DNA of 64,000 nt from Kroppenstedtia eburnea (lineage in GTDB: Bacteria; Bacillota; Bacilli; Thermoactinomycetales; DSM-45169): contig NZ_CP048103.1 of the NCBI RefSeq assembly GCF_013282215.1, forward strand, positions 1,488,001-1,552,000, in the 5' to 3' direction. The notes under the pieces are model-generated. The model had not been told where the DNA came from, did no database searches, and worked only from the letters and a program-made list of their open reading frames with translations. How positions within the stretch are numbered: position 1 is the stretch's first letter; every line of letters starts with the position of its first letter. Of this stretch, positions 1 through 8,782 are shown in pieces. A program made the position numbers and the translations under genes.

Positions 1-28
1 ACAAGTTGGCAGAAGGAGACGATAACCG

Positions 29-1147
29 ATGATGAAACCCCGGATCAATGTACGTACCAAAAATGCCACCATCCAGTTGGCTGAGCCGTCGAATAAAAAG
101 AGGGAGACCGATGGGGAGAATCGGCAGACCGGGGGACGGGATTCCCGACGAAGGGGCGGGGGGGGATCCCAGTCACCGGGGGAGAGGCCGCCGGGGTGGA
201 AACGACCGTTGGTGTGGGCGCTCCGGGAAGTGGAGGAAGGGGACGCGATCGGTTGGGGGAGCCCTTATTCCGGGCGCAGGCCGGGAAAGGGAGGGAAGGA
301 TAAGCGGATCCGATCGGTGCTGGTTTCTGTGTCGGGAGCGGTGCTGTTGGGAACTTTGATGGGGGGGCTGATCATGAATCTCTTCTTTTCGGAGGAGCCG
401 GATCTTTCCACCCGGAGCATCGATTCCCACCTGAGACGGGCCCCCGTTGAAGCAGAACAGTCCAAATCCCGGGTCGGAGGGGAAAAGCAAGAGTCAAAGA
501 AAAAACCATCCCCAAAATCCTTGCAGTTGCCCGTACTCCAAGCCGTACTGGTCCAGGGTGGCAATTTCAAAGAAAGGACAGGGGCTTTGGAGACCGTCCG
601 GAAATACCGATCCGAGGGATGGGCCGCGGTCACGACGGAAGATCCGCCGTACCGGATCTATCGCGGGGTGGGTTTGAACCAAGAGGGTTCCCGCAAGCTG
701 ACAGACGTATTGGAGGAAAGGGACGCCAAAACCTATGCAAAAGCGGTTCGGTTCGGGGATGACTCCATCCCTCTCTCCTCCATTCCGGACAAGAAAGGGA
801 AGAATCTCATCACTTGGTTGAATCACGGGCATCAGGTGTTCCGGGTGTTGGGAGAAAAGACTGCAGAGGGGCTGGCACCGGGGAAAAAGGAAGTTTCCCT
901 TGAACCGGTCTGGAGTGAGGTCCTCCAACATTATAATAAGCTGGTACAGACAGCTCCTCAACTTGAAAAGGGGATCCCGGCTAAAGCCAAGCCTCAGCTG
1001 GTCCAGATGGTACGGGCGATGGATCAAGTGGTGCAAAGCGGGCAAACCAACCCGAAGCAGCCGGAAAACGCCATGTTGTGGCAAATGCAGGAAGGACTGA
1101 TCCGATATGCACTGGCTTATGAAAAATTTGTGGAGGCTTTACGTTAA
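29..1147 (+). CDS. spoIIB: SPOR-domain membrane protein, SpoIIB-like
   Basis: A 372-residue protein with a long, basic, low-complexity cytoplasmic N-terminus (about residues 1-90), one membrane segment (about 95-117, GAVLLGTLMGGLIMNLFF) and an extracytoplasmic part. The stretch at about 168-245 (LPVLQAVLVQGGNFKERTGA ... YRIYRGVGL) has the look of a SPOR peptidoglycan-binding domain. SpoIIB localises to the sporulation septum and helps septal thinning at engulfment. The gene directly precedes maf and radC, as spoIIB does in Bacillus, which supports the name more than the diverged sequence does. An AGAAGGAG lies 10 bases before the ATG at 29; a second ATG follows at 32. It could instead be another SPOR-domain septum protein. 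Confidence 0.72.
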   Translation: MMKPRINVRTKNATIQLAEPSNKKRETDGENRQTGGRDSRRRGGGGSQSPGERPPGWKRPLVWALREVEEGDAIGWGSPYSGRRPGKGGKDKRIRSVLVSVSGAVLLGTLMGGLIMNLFFSEEPDLSTRSIDSHLRRAPVEAEQSKSRVGGEKQESKKKPSPKSLQLPVLQAVLVQGGNFKERTGALETVRKYRSEGWAAVTTEDPPYRIYRGVGLNQEGSRKLTDVLEERDAKTYAKAVRFGDDSIPLSSIPDKKGKNLITWLNHGHQVFRVLGEKTAEGLAPGKKEVSLEPVWSEVLQHYNKLVQTAPQLEKGIPAKAKPQLVQMVRAMDQVVQSGQTNPKQPENAMLWQMQEGLIRYALAYEKFVEALR

Positions 1148-1511
1148 CAGGGGATTCTTTCTTGTTCCCCTCCGTTGATTTTGCTAAACTGAACATGTAT
1201 CTGAGCTTTTTTGCGATCCTGTCTGTCCGGATTCGGGACGGCCGGCCGGGACTCCCCGTCGGTGACCACGCAGGGTCGATTTTCTTCGTTTGTAACTTTT
1301 TGCATATATTATCAGACACGCTCAATCCAGATGGAACAGGTTCGCCGCTTACTGACTTCCTTCAGACCAGAGCCTGTTTACAATGTGAGAGGGTGGTTTT
1401 GTGGGGTTTTCACCACTTCTGTCACCCTCACCTCACAGAGATCGTTGTCCGGATATAATATATGGAAAATCATCCATTGAAACATGGCAGTCATGAAGGA
1501 GGTCGGGGCCC
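1148..1511 (+). other. Intergenic stretch before maf with a structured segment
   Basis: No convincing gene. The segment 1385-1437 can fold into a hairpin (GAGGGTG around 1388 pairing with CACCCTC around 1424, with an inner GTGG/CCAC pair). A TATAAT lies at 1454-1459 about 55 bases before maf, but no good -35 sits 17 bases upstream, so it is only a candidate promoter. Confidence 0.4.
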
Positions 1512-2129
1512 ATGCAGCCGGAACTCGTACTCGCCTCCGGTTCCCCGCGGCGAAAAGATCTTCTCGAAATGATGGGTCTCTCCTTTTCGGTTCACCCCAG
1601 TTCCGTGACGGAGGAAGTTCCGGGAGATCCGGCGCCGGGGGAACTGGTGGAGATCCTTGCCGCTAAAAAAGCGCTGGCAGTGGCTCATACAAAAAAACAG
1701 GCATTGGTGATCGGATCGGATACAGTCGTGGCCCTGGGCGATGAGATCCTCGGCAAGCCGAAGGATGAGGAAGAGGCTTGTCGCACCCTGCAACGCCTTC
1801 AAGGGCAGTCCCACCAGGTCTATTCCGGGATTGCTCTGGTGAAGGTGGACAGCGGCAAGGTGTCCCATCGTCTGATCAAACACCGGGTGACGGAAGTGAT
1901 GATTCGAAACATGGGCTTGGAGGAGATCCAATGGTATGTTTCCACCGGGGAGCCGATGGACAAAGCGGGGGCGTACGGGATCCAGGGCATCGGTTCGCTC
2001 TGGGTGGATTGGATCGACGGCTGTTACTCCAATGTGGTGGGGATGTCACTCCCCCTGCTCTACGACATGATGAATGAGATGGGTTACCCTGTCCTCAAGG
2101 AATCATTCGCTCCGGAAAATAAGGCGTAA
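1512..2129 (+). CDS. maf: Maf nucleotide pyrophosphatase (dTTP/UTP type)
   Basis: A 205-residue Maf/HAM1-fold protein. It begins with the family signature LASGSPRRKDLL (residues 6-17), followed by GSDTVV (about 68-73) and the conserved YVSTGEPMDKAGAYGIQG block (about 142-159). Maf proteins hydrolyse non-canonical and canonical nucleoside triphosphates to monophosphates; Bacillus Maf is linked to septum formation arrest. AAGGAGGT at 1496-1503 sits 8 bases before the ATG. The C-terminus runs about 15 residues past the usual family end. It is followed by radC, the usual Bacillus order. Confidence 0.93.
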   Translation: MQPELVLASGSPRRKDLLEMMGLSFSVHPSSVTEEVPGDPAPGELVEILAAKKALAVAHTKKQALVIGSDTVVALGDEILGKPKDEEEACRTLQRLQGQSHQVYSGIALVKVDSGKVSHRLIKHRVTEVMIRNMGLEEIQWYVSTGEPMDKAGAYGIQGIGSLWVDWIDGCYSNVVGMSLPLLYDMMNEMGYPVLKESFAPENKA

Positions 2130-2189
2130 CAACTGAGATCAGGCAACAGGTCCTCCTTATTTGCCGGTTCAAAGGGAGGTTTTCAGAAG

Positions 2190-2888
2190 TTGCGTTCGCC
2201 GGAACAATTGATGATTCGTGATGTGCCGGCAGAAGACCGGCCCAGGGAACGGCTGTCCCGGGAGGGGCCCGCCTCACTTTCCAATGCGGAACTGGTTGCC
2301 ATTCTGCTACGGACGGGCACCGCTTCGGAATCAGTGCTGCAACTGGCCAACCGGGTTCTCTCCCGGACCGAGGGATTGAAGGGATTGGCCGGCTCCACCT
2401 TGAATGAGTTGGTCCAGATCAAAGGGATCGGTCCGGCCAAAGGGATTCAGCTCCTGGCGGGAATCGAGCTGGGGCGCCGGGTCTTCCGGGCCTTGCCTGC
2501 GGAGCGGACCCAGATTCGGTCTCCCGGGGATGCCGCCGATTATGTGATGGATGAGATGCGGCATCTGTCCCAGGAACATTTTCTTTGTCTGTTTCTGAAC
2601 ACCAAAAACCGGGTAATCGACAAAAAATGCATCTTTGTGGGAAGTCTCAATTCGTCGGTGGTTCATCCGCGGGAGGTGTTCCGTGAAGCGATCCGCAGGA
2701 GCTCGGCGGGCGTGATCTGCGTCCACAATCACCCCAGCGGGGACCCGACACCCAGCCGGGAGGACATCCATGTGACGGAACGCCTCGTCGAGGCAGGACA
2801 GATCGTCGGGATTGAGTTGTTGGACCATATCATCATCGGGGATCATCGTTACTACAGCATGAAAGAGAAGGGGATTATTCCCGTCTGA
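2190..2888 (+). CDS. radC: RadC family JAB-domain protein
   Basis: A 232-residue UPF0758 protein: an N-terminal helix-hairpin-helix region (residues about 20-95, with [17 protein letters not shown]) and a C-terminal JAB/MPN+ metalloprotease-like domain carrying the zinc motif [14 protein letters not shown] (about 183-196). The historical repair role is disputed; the biochemical function is open. Translation starts at a TTG (2190): GGGAGGT at 2174-2180 is correctly spaced and the next residues match the family N-terminus ([13 protein letters not shown]). It stands between maf and mreB. Confidence 0.93.
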   Translation: MRSPEQLMIRDVPAEDRPRERLSREGPASLSNAELVAILLRTGTASESVLQLANRVLSRTEGLKGLAGSTLNELVQIKGIGPAKGIQLLAGIELGRRVFRALPAERTQIRSPGDAADYVMDEMRHLSQEHFLCLFLNTKNRVIDKKCIFVGSLNSSVVHPREVFREAIRRSSAGVICVHNHPSGDPTPSREDIHVTERLVEAGQIVGIELLDHIIIGDHRYYSMKEKGIIPV

Positions 2889-2941
2889 TTCTCCGTGTCC
2901 AAAAAACGAGAATACTAACAAGTGAAGGACTGAGATGGTTC

Positions 2942-4036
2942 ATGCGATTCTGGTTTGGGAGCAAAGGAAAAGACGGAGGAAATGAGACGATATTCCAGAA
3001 ATTCGGAGGATTCACCAGAGACATGGGAATCGATCTGGGAACCGCCAATACCTTGGTCTATCTGAAGGGCCAGGGGATCGTCGTGAGAGAACCGTCTGTG
3101 GTGGCACAGGAAACAGTGTCCCAGGAGATTAAAGCCGTGGGGGACGAGGCCAAACGGATGATTGGAAGAACTCCGAGCAACATCGTGGCCACTCGTCCGA
3201 TGAAAGACGGAGTGATCGCCGATTACAATACCACGGCCACCATGTTGGAATATTTTATCAAGCAGGCACAAAACCAACGGGTTTACATCCCCCGACGTCC
3301 CAATGTGATGGTTTGTGTCCCCACCGGAGTCACCCCGGTGGAGAAGCGTGCAGTGGAAGAGGCGACCCGTGCGGCCGGGGCGAAGGAGGCTCATACCATC
3401 GAGGAGCCCTTTGCCGCCGCCATCGGTGCCGGCTTGCCCGTCTGGGAACCGACGGGGAGTATGGTGGTGGATATCGGGGGCGGGACGACGGAGGTTGCCG
3501 TCATCTCCCTGGGCGGTATCGTCACTTCCAAATCCCTGCGTGTGGCGGGGGACGGGATGGATGATGCGATCATCCAATATGTCAAACGCATGTACAACTT
3601 GATGATCGGTGAACGGAGTGCCGAAACGCTGAAACTGGAGATCGGATCGGCGATGGCGACAGATCCGGAAGAAACCAGGGAAATCCGCGGTCGGGATCTG
3701 ATTTCCGGTTTGCCCAAGACCATCGAGATCACCTCCACTGAAGTGGCGGAAGCACTGGATGATACCGTGAGTGCCATCATTGACTCGGTCAAGCTGACTC
3801 TGGAACAGACCCCGCCGGAACTGGCGGCGGATGTCATGGATCAGGGGATCGTGTTGACCGGAGGGGGTGCCCTGCTGCGAAAACTGGACCAAAGACTGGC
3901 AGAGGAGACCAAAATGCCAGTGGTGATTGCGGAAAATGCCTTGGATTGTGTGGCGATCGGTACGGGACAATCTCTTGAAAACCTCCATCTGTTCACTTCC
4001 GGCATCGGGATCTCTTCCCCCCGTCGCCGGTCATAA
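2942..4036 (+). CDS. mreB: Rod shape-determining protein MreB
   Basis: An actin-like filament protein that guides lateral wall synthesis with MreC/MreD and RodA. The nucleotide-binding motifs are present: phosphate 1 [12 protein letters not shown] (about 28-39), phosphate 2 [17 protein letters not shown] (about 175-191) and the adenosine motif [11 protein letters not shown] (about 302-312). At 364 residues it is about 25 longer than usual, all at the N-terminus before DMGIDLGT; this extension begins MRFWFGSK, which could act as a membrane-binding amphipathic stretch. AAGGA near 2924 is rather far from the ATG, so the exact start is less certain than the gene. Confidence 0.95.
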   Translation: MRFWFGSKGKDGGNETIFQKFGGFTRDMGIDLGTANTLVYLKGQGIVVREPSVVAQETVSQEIKAVGDEAKRMIGRTPSNIVATRPMKDGVIADYNTTATMLEYFIKQAQNQRVYIPRRPNVMVCVPTGVTPVEKRAVEEATRAAGAKEAHTIEEPFAAAIGAGLPVWEPTGSMVVDIGGGTTEVAVISLGGIVTSKSLRVAGDGMDDAIIQYVKRMYNLMIGERSAETLKLEIGSAMATDPEETREIRGRDLISGLPKTIEITSTEVAEALDDTVSAIIDSVKLTLEQTPPELAADVMDQGIVLTGGGALLRKLDQRLAEETKMPVVIAENALDCVAIGTGQSLENLHLFTSGIGISSPRRRS

Positions 4037-4047
4037 AGGTGATGATT

Positions 4048-4908
4048 GTGTTTTTACGCCTGTTTGCCAACCGTCGTCTGTTTGTCCTGTTGCTGGCGGT
4101 GATCCTGTTGACGGTTTCCGTCGGGATGACCCGGGGGGAGCGGGAAAAAGTGACCTGGGTGGAAGCCGGGGTGAAGAACACTGTCGCCTGGCTGAGCAGT
4201 TGGATCCCTGCCCCCTCCCGTCTCCTGGCGGAGGAAGCCCCGGAGGGGGGAGATGCGGAAGGCGGGGGAGTCCTTCAATTAAAAGCGGAACTGAGCCGGT
4301 TGAAGCAGGAGAACCGTCAATTGAAAGAGGCAGCCAACTACATTGATAAAAACAAAGAAAGCTATATCACAGCTCAAACCGTGGCCCGCAGTCCGGACCG
4401 TTGGAATGACCGGCTGGTGATCGACAAAGGGAAAAAGGACGGCATCCAAAAGAACATGCCGGTCGTCACCCATGAAGGCTTGATCGGACGGGTGTCGGCG
4501 GTGACTGATCAGATGGCGGACATCCAGCTTCTGACAGACTCCGGCAGCACCCCCGGGATTGCCGCCCACGTTCTGGCCGGGGAGGAAATATTCGGTCTGA
4601 TCGAAGGATATGACGAAAAAAGCAAGCGCCTGCTGATGAAGAAGATCGCTTCCGGGGTTCGATTGAAAAAAGGGCAACTGGTGGTCACCTCGGGCATGTC
4701 GGAGATCTTCCCGGGCAATCTTTTGATCGGAACCGTGGATCAGGTGACAACGGGGGATTTCGGAGTGGATCAGATGGTTTATGTGAAACCCGCCGCCCGG
4801 TTTGAACGGCTCCAATATGTGATGGTCGTCCGTGATCCGGCCAAAATTCAACTGAACAAACACCGGCAAAAATTGGATGAAAAGGATGAGGGAGATGGAG
4901 GGGATTAA
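4048..4908 (+). CDS. mreC: Rod shape-determining protein MreC
   Basis: Bitopic scaffold of the elongasome. One N-terminal membrane segment (RRLFVLLLAVILLTVSVG) is followed by a coiled coil (about residues 80-100, LQLKAELSRLKQENRQLKEA) and the beta-rich periplasmic domain (VVTHEGLIGRVS ... GVRLKKGQLVVTSGMSEIFP). I place the start at the GTG at 4048 because AGGTGAT at 4037-4043 is well placed for it; the in-frame GTG 4039 and ATG 4042 lie inside that binding site. It begins 11 bases after the mreB stop, so translation is probably coupled. Confidence 0.93.
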   Translation: MFLRLFANRRLFVLLLAVILLTVSVGMTRGEREKVTWVEAGVKNTVAWLSSWIPAPSRLLAEEAPEGGDAEGGGVLQLKAELSRLKQENRQLKEAANYIDKNKESYITAQTVARSPDRWNDRLVIDKGKKDGIQKNMPVVTHEGLIGRVSAVTDQMADIQLLTDSGSTPGIAAHVLAGEEIFGLIEGYDEKSKRLLMKKIASGVRLKKGQLVVTSGMSEIFPGNLLIGTVDQVTTGDFGVDQMVYVKPAARFERLQYVMVVRDPAKIQLNKHRQKLDEKDEGDGGD

Positions 4909-4911
4909 GCC

Positions 4912-5439
4912 ATGGCGGCCTGGATGCTAACCGGTTTCCTCTCCTTTCTTTTTTTGTTGGAGGGAACTGTGTTGCAGGATGTGGCTCCCCAGGCTTGGGG
5001 GAGTCCTTTTATCTGGATTCCGCAACCGGTGACCAGCGGAATTATTATTTTATCATTGATTCAGGGCAGAAAAGCCGGTCTGATTTACGGGTTGTGTTTC
5101 GGTTTGATCCACGATCTGGTGTTTGGACAGGTGATCGGCGTCTATGCCTTCAGCACCGCCGCGATCGGTTATATGGCGGGACAGATCTCCCGTCAATTTG
5201 TTTCCGGTCCCATTGTCGCCCTGTTTGCGACCGGGATTTGTCAGGCGGTCCATCTGTTGATGGTGTTTGGTTGGTACCGTCTCTTCAATGTGACGCAAAT
5301 GCCTTGGGATGAGTCGATCATCTACCACATCATCCCATCGGTTTTGATCAACACTGTGGTTGCTTATCCGGTCTACCGGGGGATTCGGTGGATTGTCGGG
5401 CGCTTTCACCCTCATTCGGTACATTTGTTTGATAAATGA
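4912..5439 (+). CDS. mreD: Rod shape-determining protein MreD
   Basis: A 175-residue, very hydrophobic protein with five or six membrane segments, the third component of MreBCD. Family features are the N-terminal segment LTGFLSFLFLLEGTVLQ and the GLIYGLCFGLIHDLVFG stretch (about residues 59-75). GGAGGGG at about 4897-4903 precedes the ATG, 3 bases after the mreC stop. Together with mreB and mreC it forms a tight shape operon that continues into minCD. Confidence 0.92.
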   Translation: MAAWMLTGFLSFLFLLEGTVLQDVAPQAWGSPFIWIPQPVTSGIIILSLIQGRKAGLIYGLCFGLIHDLVFGQVIGVYAFSTAAIGYMAGQISRQFVSGPIVALFATGICQAVHLLMVFGWYRLFNVTQMPWDESIIYHIIPSVLINTVVAYPVYRGIRWIVGRFHPHSVHLFDK

Positions 5440-5526
5440 GATCTGCCTGTGTGTCCGGTCACGTCTGAGGGGGAGGATTTTTCGGGTGTGTGCCGAAAAC
5501 ATAGAGAGAACGGGGTGAACTGGATC

Positions 5527-6201
5527 ATGGGTAAAGTGATGAAACCGGGTGTGAATATCAAGGGAACCAAGGGTGGGCTTCTCTTTCTGCTGGATGAGTC
5601 ACGTCCCTTTTCCGCAGTTTTGAGCGAACTGAAATACAAGCTGGAGAATGGATCCAATCTGTGGGAAGGCCCCGACACCCGTGTCCTGATCAAGTTGGGA
5701 AGAAGACAGATCACGCGGGATGAAGAAAAGGAAATGAGAAGATTGTTTTCCTCCCACAAAAACCTGATTATCCATTCCATCGAGACATCCAATGGCCGGC
5801 CCTATCTGGTGGATGATCGGGGAATTCAAATATTGACGGGTACCGTCCGCTCCGGCCAGGTTTTGGAACATCGGGGGGACCTTCTCCTCCTGGGAGATGT
5901 GAACCCCGGAGGGACCGTCCGTTCCACGGGGAGTATCTATGTTCTGGGGGCTCTGCGGGGGTTGGCCCACGCAGGGGGCGAGGGGGATGAGGAAGCGATC
6001 ATCGCCGCCTCCAGCCTGTACCCGACCCAACTCCGGATCGCCGGGGTGGTATCCCGGCCACCGGATGAATGGGGGGAATCGGGAGTAACGGGTATGAATT
6101 TTGCTTACCTGGTCAATGGACAGATCGCGGTGGACAAAATGCACCAATTGACTCGCATCCGTCCGGAAATCGAGTGGAAAGAGAACCGGTTCAGATCATA
6201 G
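5527..6201 (+). CDS. minC: Septum site-determining protein MinC
   Basis: FtsZ assembly inhibitor that prevents polar division. The 224-residue product has an N-terminal MinC_N domain (GTKGGLLFLLDESRPFSAVLSELKYKL seen in two parts around residues 12-40) and a right-handed beta-helix MinC_C domain (GTVRSGQVLEHRGDLLLLGDV, then NPGGTVRSTGSIYVLGALRG). The start is the ATG at 5527 with GGGGTGA about 8 bases upstream; the open frame extends back to 5449 but that part is unlike the family. A 23-base gap separates it from minD. Confidence 0.92.
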   Translation: MGKVMKPGVNIKGTKGGLLFLLDESRPFSAVLSELKYKLENGSNLWEGPDTRVLIKLGRRQITRDEEKEMRRLFSSHKNLIIHSIETSNGRPYLVDDRGIQILTGTVRSGQVLEHRGDLLLLGDVNPGGTVRSTGSIYVLGALRGLAHAGGEGDEEAIIAASSLYPTQLRIAGVVSRPPDEWGESGVTGMNFAYLVNGQIAVDKMHQLTRIRPEIEWKENRFRS

Positions 6202-6224
6202 AGTGGCCGGGAGGAGGGTAAAGA

Positions 6225-7019
6225 GTGGGGGAAGCCATCGTCGTGACTTCCGGAAAAGGCGGTGTGGGCAAATCGACTACATCCGCCAATATCGGAACGG
6301 CCCTCGCCTTGTCCGGCAAGAAGGTGTGCCTGCTGGACACGGATATCGGGTTGCGAAATCTGGATGTGCTGGTGGGGCTGGAAAACCGCATCATCTACGA
6401 CCTTGTGGATGTGACTCAACAAAAGTGCAAAATCGAACAGGCATGGATCAAACATAAACGCTGCGACACTCTTTACCTGTTGCCTGCGGCCCAGACGAAG
6501 GACAAGTCCGCGGTGGATGCAAAACAACTCCGCTGGCTGATCGCCGAGCTGAAGGAACGCTTTGACTACGTGATCATCGATTGTCCGGCGGGGATCGAGA
6601 TGGGTTTTAAGAACGCCGTCGCCGGGGCGGACCGGGCGATTGTGGTCACCACTCCGGAAAATGCGGCGATCCGGGATGTGGACCGGGTGATCGGAATCCT
6701 GGAAAAGGAGCGGGTTCCGCAACCCAAACTGGTGGTCAACCGCTTTCGTCCCCAGATGGTGAAGGACGGAGGCATGATGGATGTGGAGGAAGTCATCTCC
6801 GTCCTGTCCGTCGACCTGCTGGGGGTGGTTCCCGATGACGAGGAAGTGATCCGGGCCGGACATCAGGGAGAACCCATCGTCTTCCATCCCCGAAACCTCG
6901 CCGCCAAAGCCTACCGCAACATCGCCCGCCGGATCCAGGGAGAAGTGGTCCCCCTCCTCCCCCTCGACCCGGAACGGAAACTCTTCCACCGAATGAAACG
7001 CTGGCTCGGCTTTACATAA
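6225..7019 (+). CDS. minD: Septum site-determining ATPase MinD
   Basis: Membrane-associated ParA-type ATPase that recruits MinC. Deviant Walker A VTSGKGGVGKSTTSANIGTA (residues 7-26), DTDIGLRNLDVLVGLENR after it, Walker B region YVIIDCPAGIE (about 116-126), and a C-terminal amphipathic membrane-targeting helix LFHRMKRWLGF. It starts with GTG at 6225 behind GAGGAGGG (6211-6218). Only MinC and MinD are here; a DivIVA/MinJ partner would be elsewhere. Confidence 0.95.
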   Translation: MGEAIVVTSGKGGVGKSTTSANIGTALALSGKKVCLLDTDIGLRNLDVLVGLENRIIYDLVDVTQQKCKIEQAWIKHKRCDTLYLLPAAQTKDKSAVDAKQLRWLIAELKERFDYVIIDCPAGIEMGFKNAVAGADRAIVVTTPENAAIRDVDRVIGILEKERVPQPKLVVNRFRPQMVKDGGMMDVEEVISVLSVDLLGVVPDDEEVIRAGHQGEPIVFHPRNLAAKAYRNIARRIQGEVVPLLPLDPERKLFHRMKRWLGFT

Positions 7020-7022
7020 ACC

Positions 7023-7051
7023 AAAAGCACCTGGAGACAGGTGCTTTTTTG
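7023..7051 (+). terminator. Terminator of the mre-min block
   Basis: Stem AAAAGCACCTG (7023-7033), loop GAGA, stem CAGGTGCTTTT (7038-7048), then further T residues. It directly follows the minD stop. Confidence 0.92.
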
Positions 7052-7124
7052 GTTGCGGGTGTGGAATCTGATCGGATAGAAAAGCTGAAATAAGAATCGA
7101 CTGCAATTCCTTTCAGGATCTTAA

Positions 7125-7368
7125 GATGAAGTCCGTCGAGAAGAACAAGAAGTTCCGGAGTTGAATAAAATCCGATACATTTGGCTCAAGAACGAACAGA
7201 GCCTTTTGCTATCCCAAACCGGGACACTGCGTGGGCAAAGGCTCTTGAAAATGGGAAAAAGGTACAGATGAAGATAGAACCTGAGTATGTAGGGGATTCA
7301 CAGCGCCAAACAAGATAGATGATCAAGGATGGGAAAATGAAATACTTTTAAATGCTCCGGGAGGTTAA
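7125..7368 (+). pseudogene. Decayed C-terminus of a polymorphic (LXG-type) toxin
   Basis: Three short segments read as protein only if the frame is shifted twice: DEVRREEQEVPELNKIR (from 7125), then NPIHLAQERTEPFA followed by AWAKALENGKKVQMKIEPEY (7169-7300 region), then PNKIDDQGWENEILLNAPGG ending at TAA 7366-7368. The W-A-x-A-L-x-x-G-K-x-V-x-x-K-I-E-P-x-Y pattern is typical of the nuclease-type C-terminal tails of secreted polymorphic toxins. It ends just before the YezG-like immunity gene, the usual toxin-then-immunity order. The call rests on recall of the motif, not on an alignment. No N-terminal LXG part is present. Confidence 0.55.
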
Positions 7369-7372
7369 GCGA

Positions 7373-7864
7373 ATGCTGGATGATGAAAAAGTGGGTCATA
7401 TGTATCAACAAATTGCCCGTACGGTGATTGATATGATCCCGGAAGAATGGGACAAGGTGTATCTATATGGGGAAGTGGAGGAAGAAAGACAGGCTTCTTT
7501 CTTTTTCTACTATCCTGTTGCAAGTAAAGAGCCTGTGTATAGCTTGGATATTCCAGAGTTGTACGAGGTGGATGAAGAAAAGTTTGACCAATTAAAGGAT
7601 CAACTGTATGAACATATCGAAACCTTGTGGAACGAGTATAAACAAAGCGGAGAAGAGTTGTGGTCTACTCTCAATATGATTATGGAGCGGGACAAGTTTA
7701 AGATCGAGTTTGGTTATGAGGACTTGTCTGCACCTGAAACCGATTATTATGAAAGAAGCTTAGCATGGGAGTATAACTATCTTGGGCTGGTCCCAAAAGA
7801 TAGTTATGCTAAAAAAGTTTTGGACGAGTATTTGAAGAAGAAAGAGAGTGAACAGGAGCGATAA
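7373..7864 (+). CDS. yezG: YezG-like immunity protein (orphan)
   Basis: A 163-residue acidic soluble protein resembling the Bacillus YezG (DUF600) immunity family, which neutralises the LXG nuclease toxin YeeF. Family-like stretches are MYQQIARTVIDMIPEEWDKV, VYLYGEVEEERQASFFFYYP, LYEHIETLWNEYKQSGEELW and YERSLAWEYNYLGLVPKDSY. GGGAGG at 7359-7364 fits the ATG at 7373 better than the in-frame ATG at 7352. The cognate toxin directly upstream is only a remnant, so the gene may act as an immunity gene against other strains or be residual. It is more AT-rich than its neighbours, suggesting acquisition. Confidence 0.8.
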   Translation: MLDDEKVGHMYQQIARTVIDMIPEEWDKVYLYGEVEEERQASFFFYYPVASKEPVYSLDIPELYEVDEEKFDQLKDQLYEHIETLWNEYKQSGEELWSTLNMIMERDKFKIEFGYEDLSAPETDYYERSLAWEYNYLGLVPKDSYAKKVLDEYLKKKESEQER

Positions 7865-8021
7865 AAGATTCTTTCTCCAAACGATGGATTGGGTAACAGT
7901 GAGGAGAGCCTCAAGTAGGTAGCAGAATTGGAACATTTCCCGTCACACTTGGTTATGATCGTGCTAAGAGCAGTAAAGAGGTGATCCATCCAATTCCCAT
8001 ACCTTTTGATCACCCCCGCGA

Positions 8022-8447
8022 CTATGATTTTTTCTTTCCCCTCAATTTCTTCCTTTTCAAATTCTCCTCTTTTAATTTCTTTTCCCTCAACTTGCCGATT
8101 ACATCAAAGTTGAACAAAAAAAGTGGCGGAATTATTGAACAAAATAGCATGAAGATGGTTCCCGATGTTTTTGAAAAAGTTGTTTTTCCGGTTACCGTTA
8201 TTAATAACAGGATGATCAACACGATGGAAAGTATACTGAGCATACCATTGATAAAGTATGTTCCCGGAGGAGAAATGTCGTATTTGCTCATCCATTTTAA
8301 AAGAAGATATACAAAATAGATATGTACCGCTGATAAGATGAATGCAACGCCGAAATCTTTTTGAAGAAAAAATTCGGCAGTGTATGGAAAATAGACGACT
8401 AAAAGAAAAAACAAAAAATATTGCACCGGTTTTATAACATAGATCAA
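8022..8447 (-). CDS. Small four-helix membrane protein of unknown function
   Basis: A 141-residue protein I do not recognise. It has about four hydrophobic segments (VQYFLFFLLVVYFPYTAEFF, FILSAVHIYFVYLLL, MLSILSIVLIILLLITV, GTIFMLFCSIIPPLFLF) and a strongly basic, lysine-rich tail (from about residue 118). The start is a TTG at 8447 with GGGAGG 9 bases upstream on the minus strand; an ATG closer to the site is followed at once by a stop. The DNA is AT-rich like the adjacent immunity gene, so it may belong to the same imported patch. 7865-8021 between them holds no gene. Confidence 0.6.
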   Translation of the reverse strand: MIYVIKPVQYFLFFLLVVYFPYTAEFFLQKDFGVAFILSAVHIYFVYLLLKWMSKYDISPPGTYFINGMLSILSIVLIILLLITVTGKTTFSKTSGTIFMLFCSIIPPLFLFNFDVIGKLREKKLKEENLKRKKLRGKKKS

Positions 8448-8782
8448 GTTTGCATACCTCCCTTTCTTTTTTCATCCATCAGGTGTGTGAAAGCTGCCCG
8501 GAACGAAGAATAGCACAGGTATGCGTTTTTCGTCCAGTTTGGAAATGATTCGCTAACACATCCTCAACGTTAGTTTCATTCCGCGACTTTCGTAGGGATA
8601 GCTTATAATCACTTCCAATCCACGTCACCTCCAAAGGCCGCACTCTTGTTCCGGCAGGTTGTTGCGTGGTTCATGTCCCGCTATAATCAGGGGTGAAAAC
8701 CTTCGATTTAGGGCGAGTCAAAGCTGGGTCGGTGGAACTTTCGCAATTGATAAACAGATCCTTCTTAAAAAAGGGTGATCCG
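8448..8782 (+). other. Intergenic region with a candidate -10 before the dehydrogenase
   Basis: No gene seen. A TATAAT at 8682-8687 has a weak TTGTTG 16 bases upstream (8660-8665). If it is used, transcription starts downstream of the GTG at 8693, which favours the ATG at 8783 as the real start of the following gene. Confidence 0.35.
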
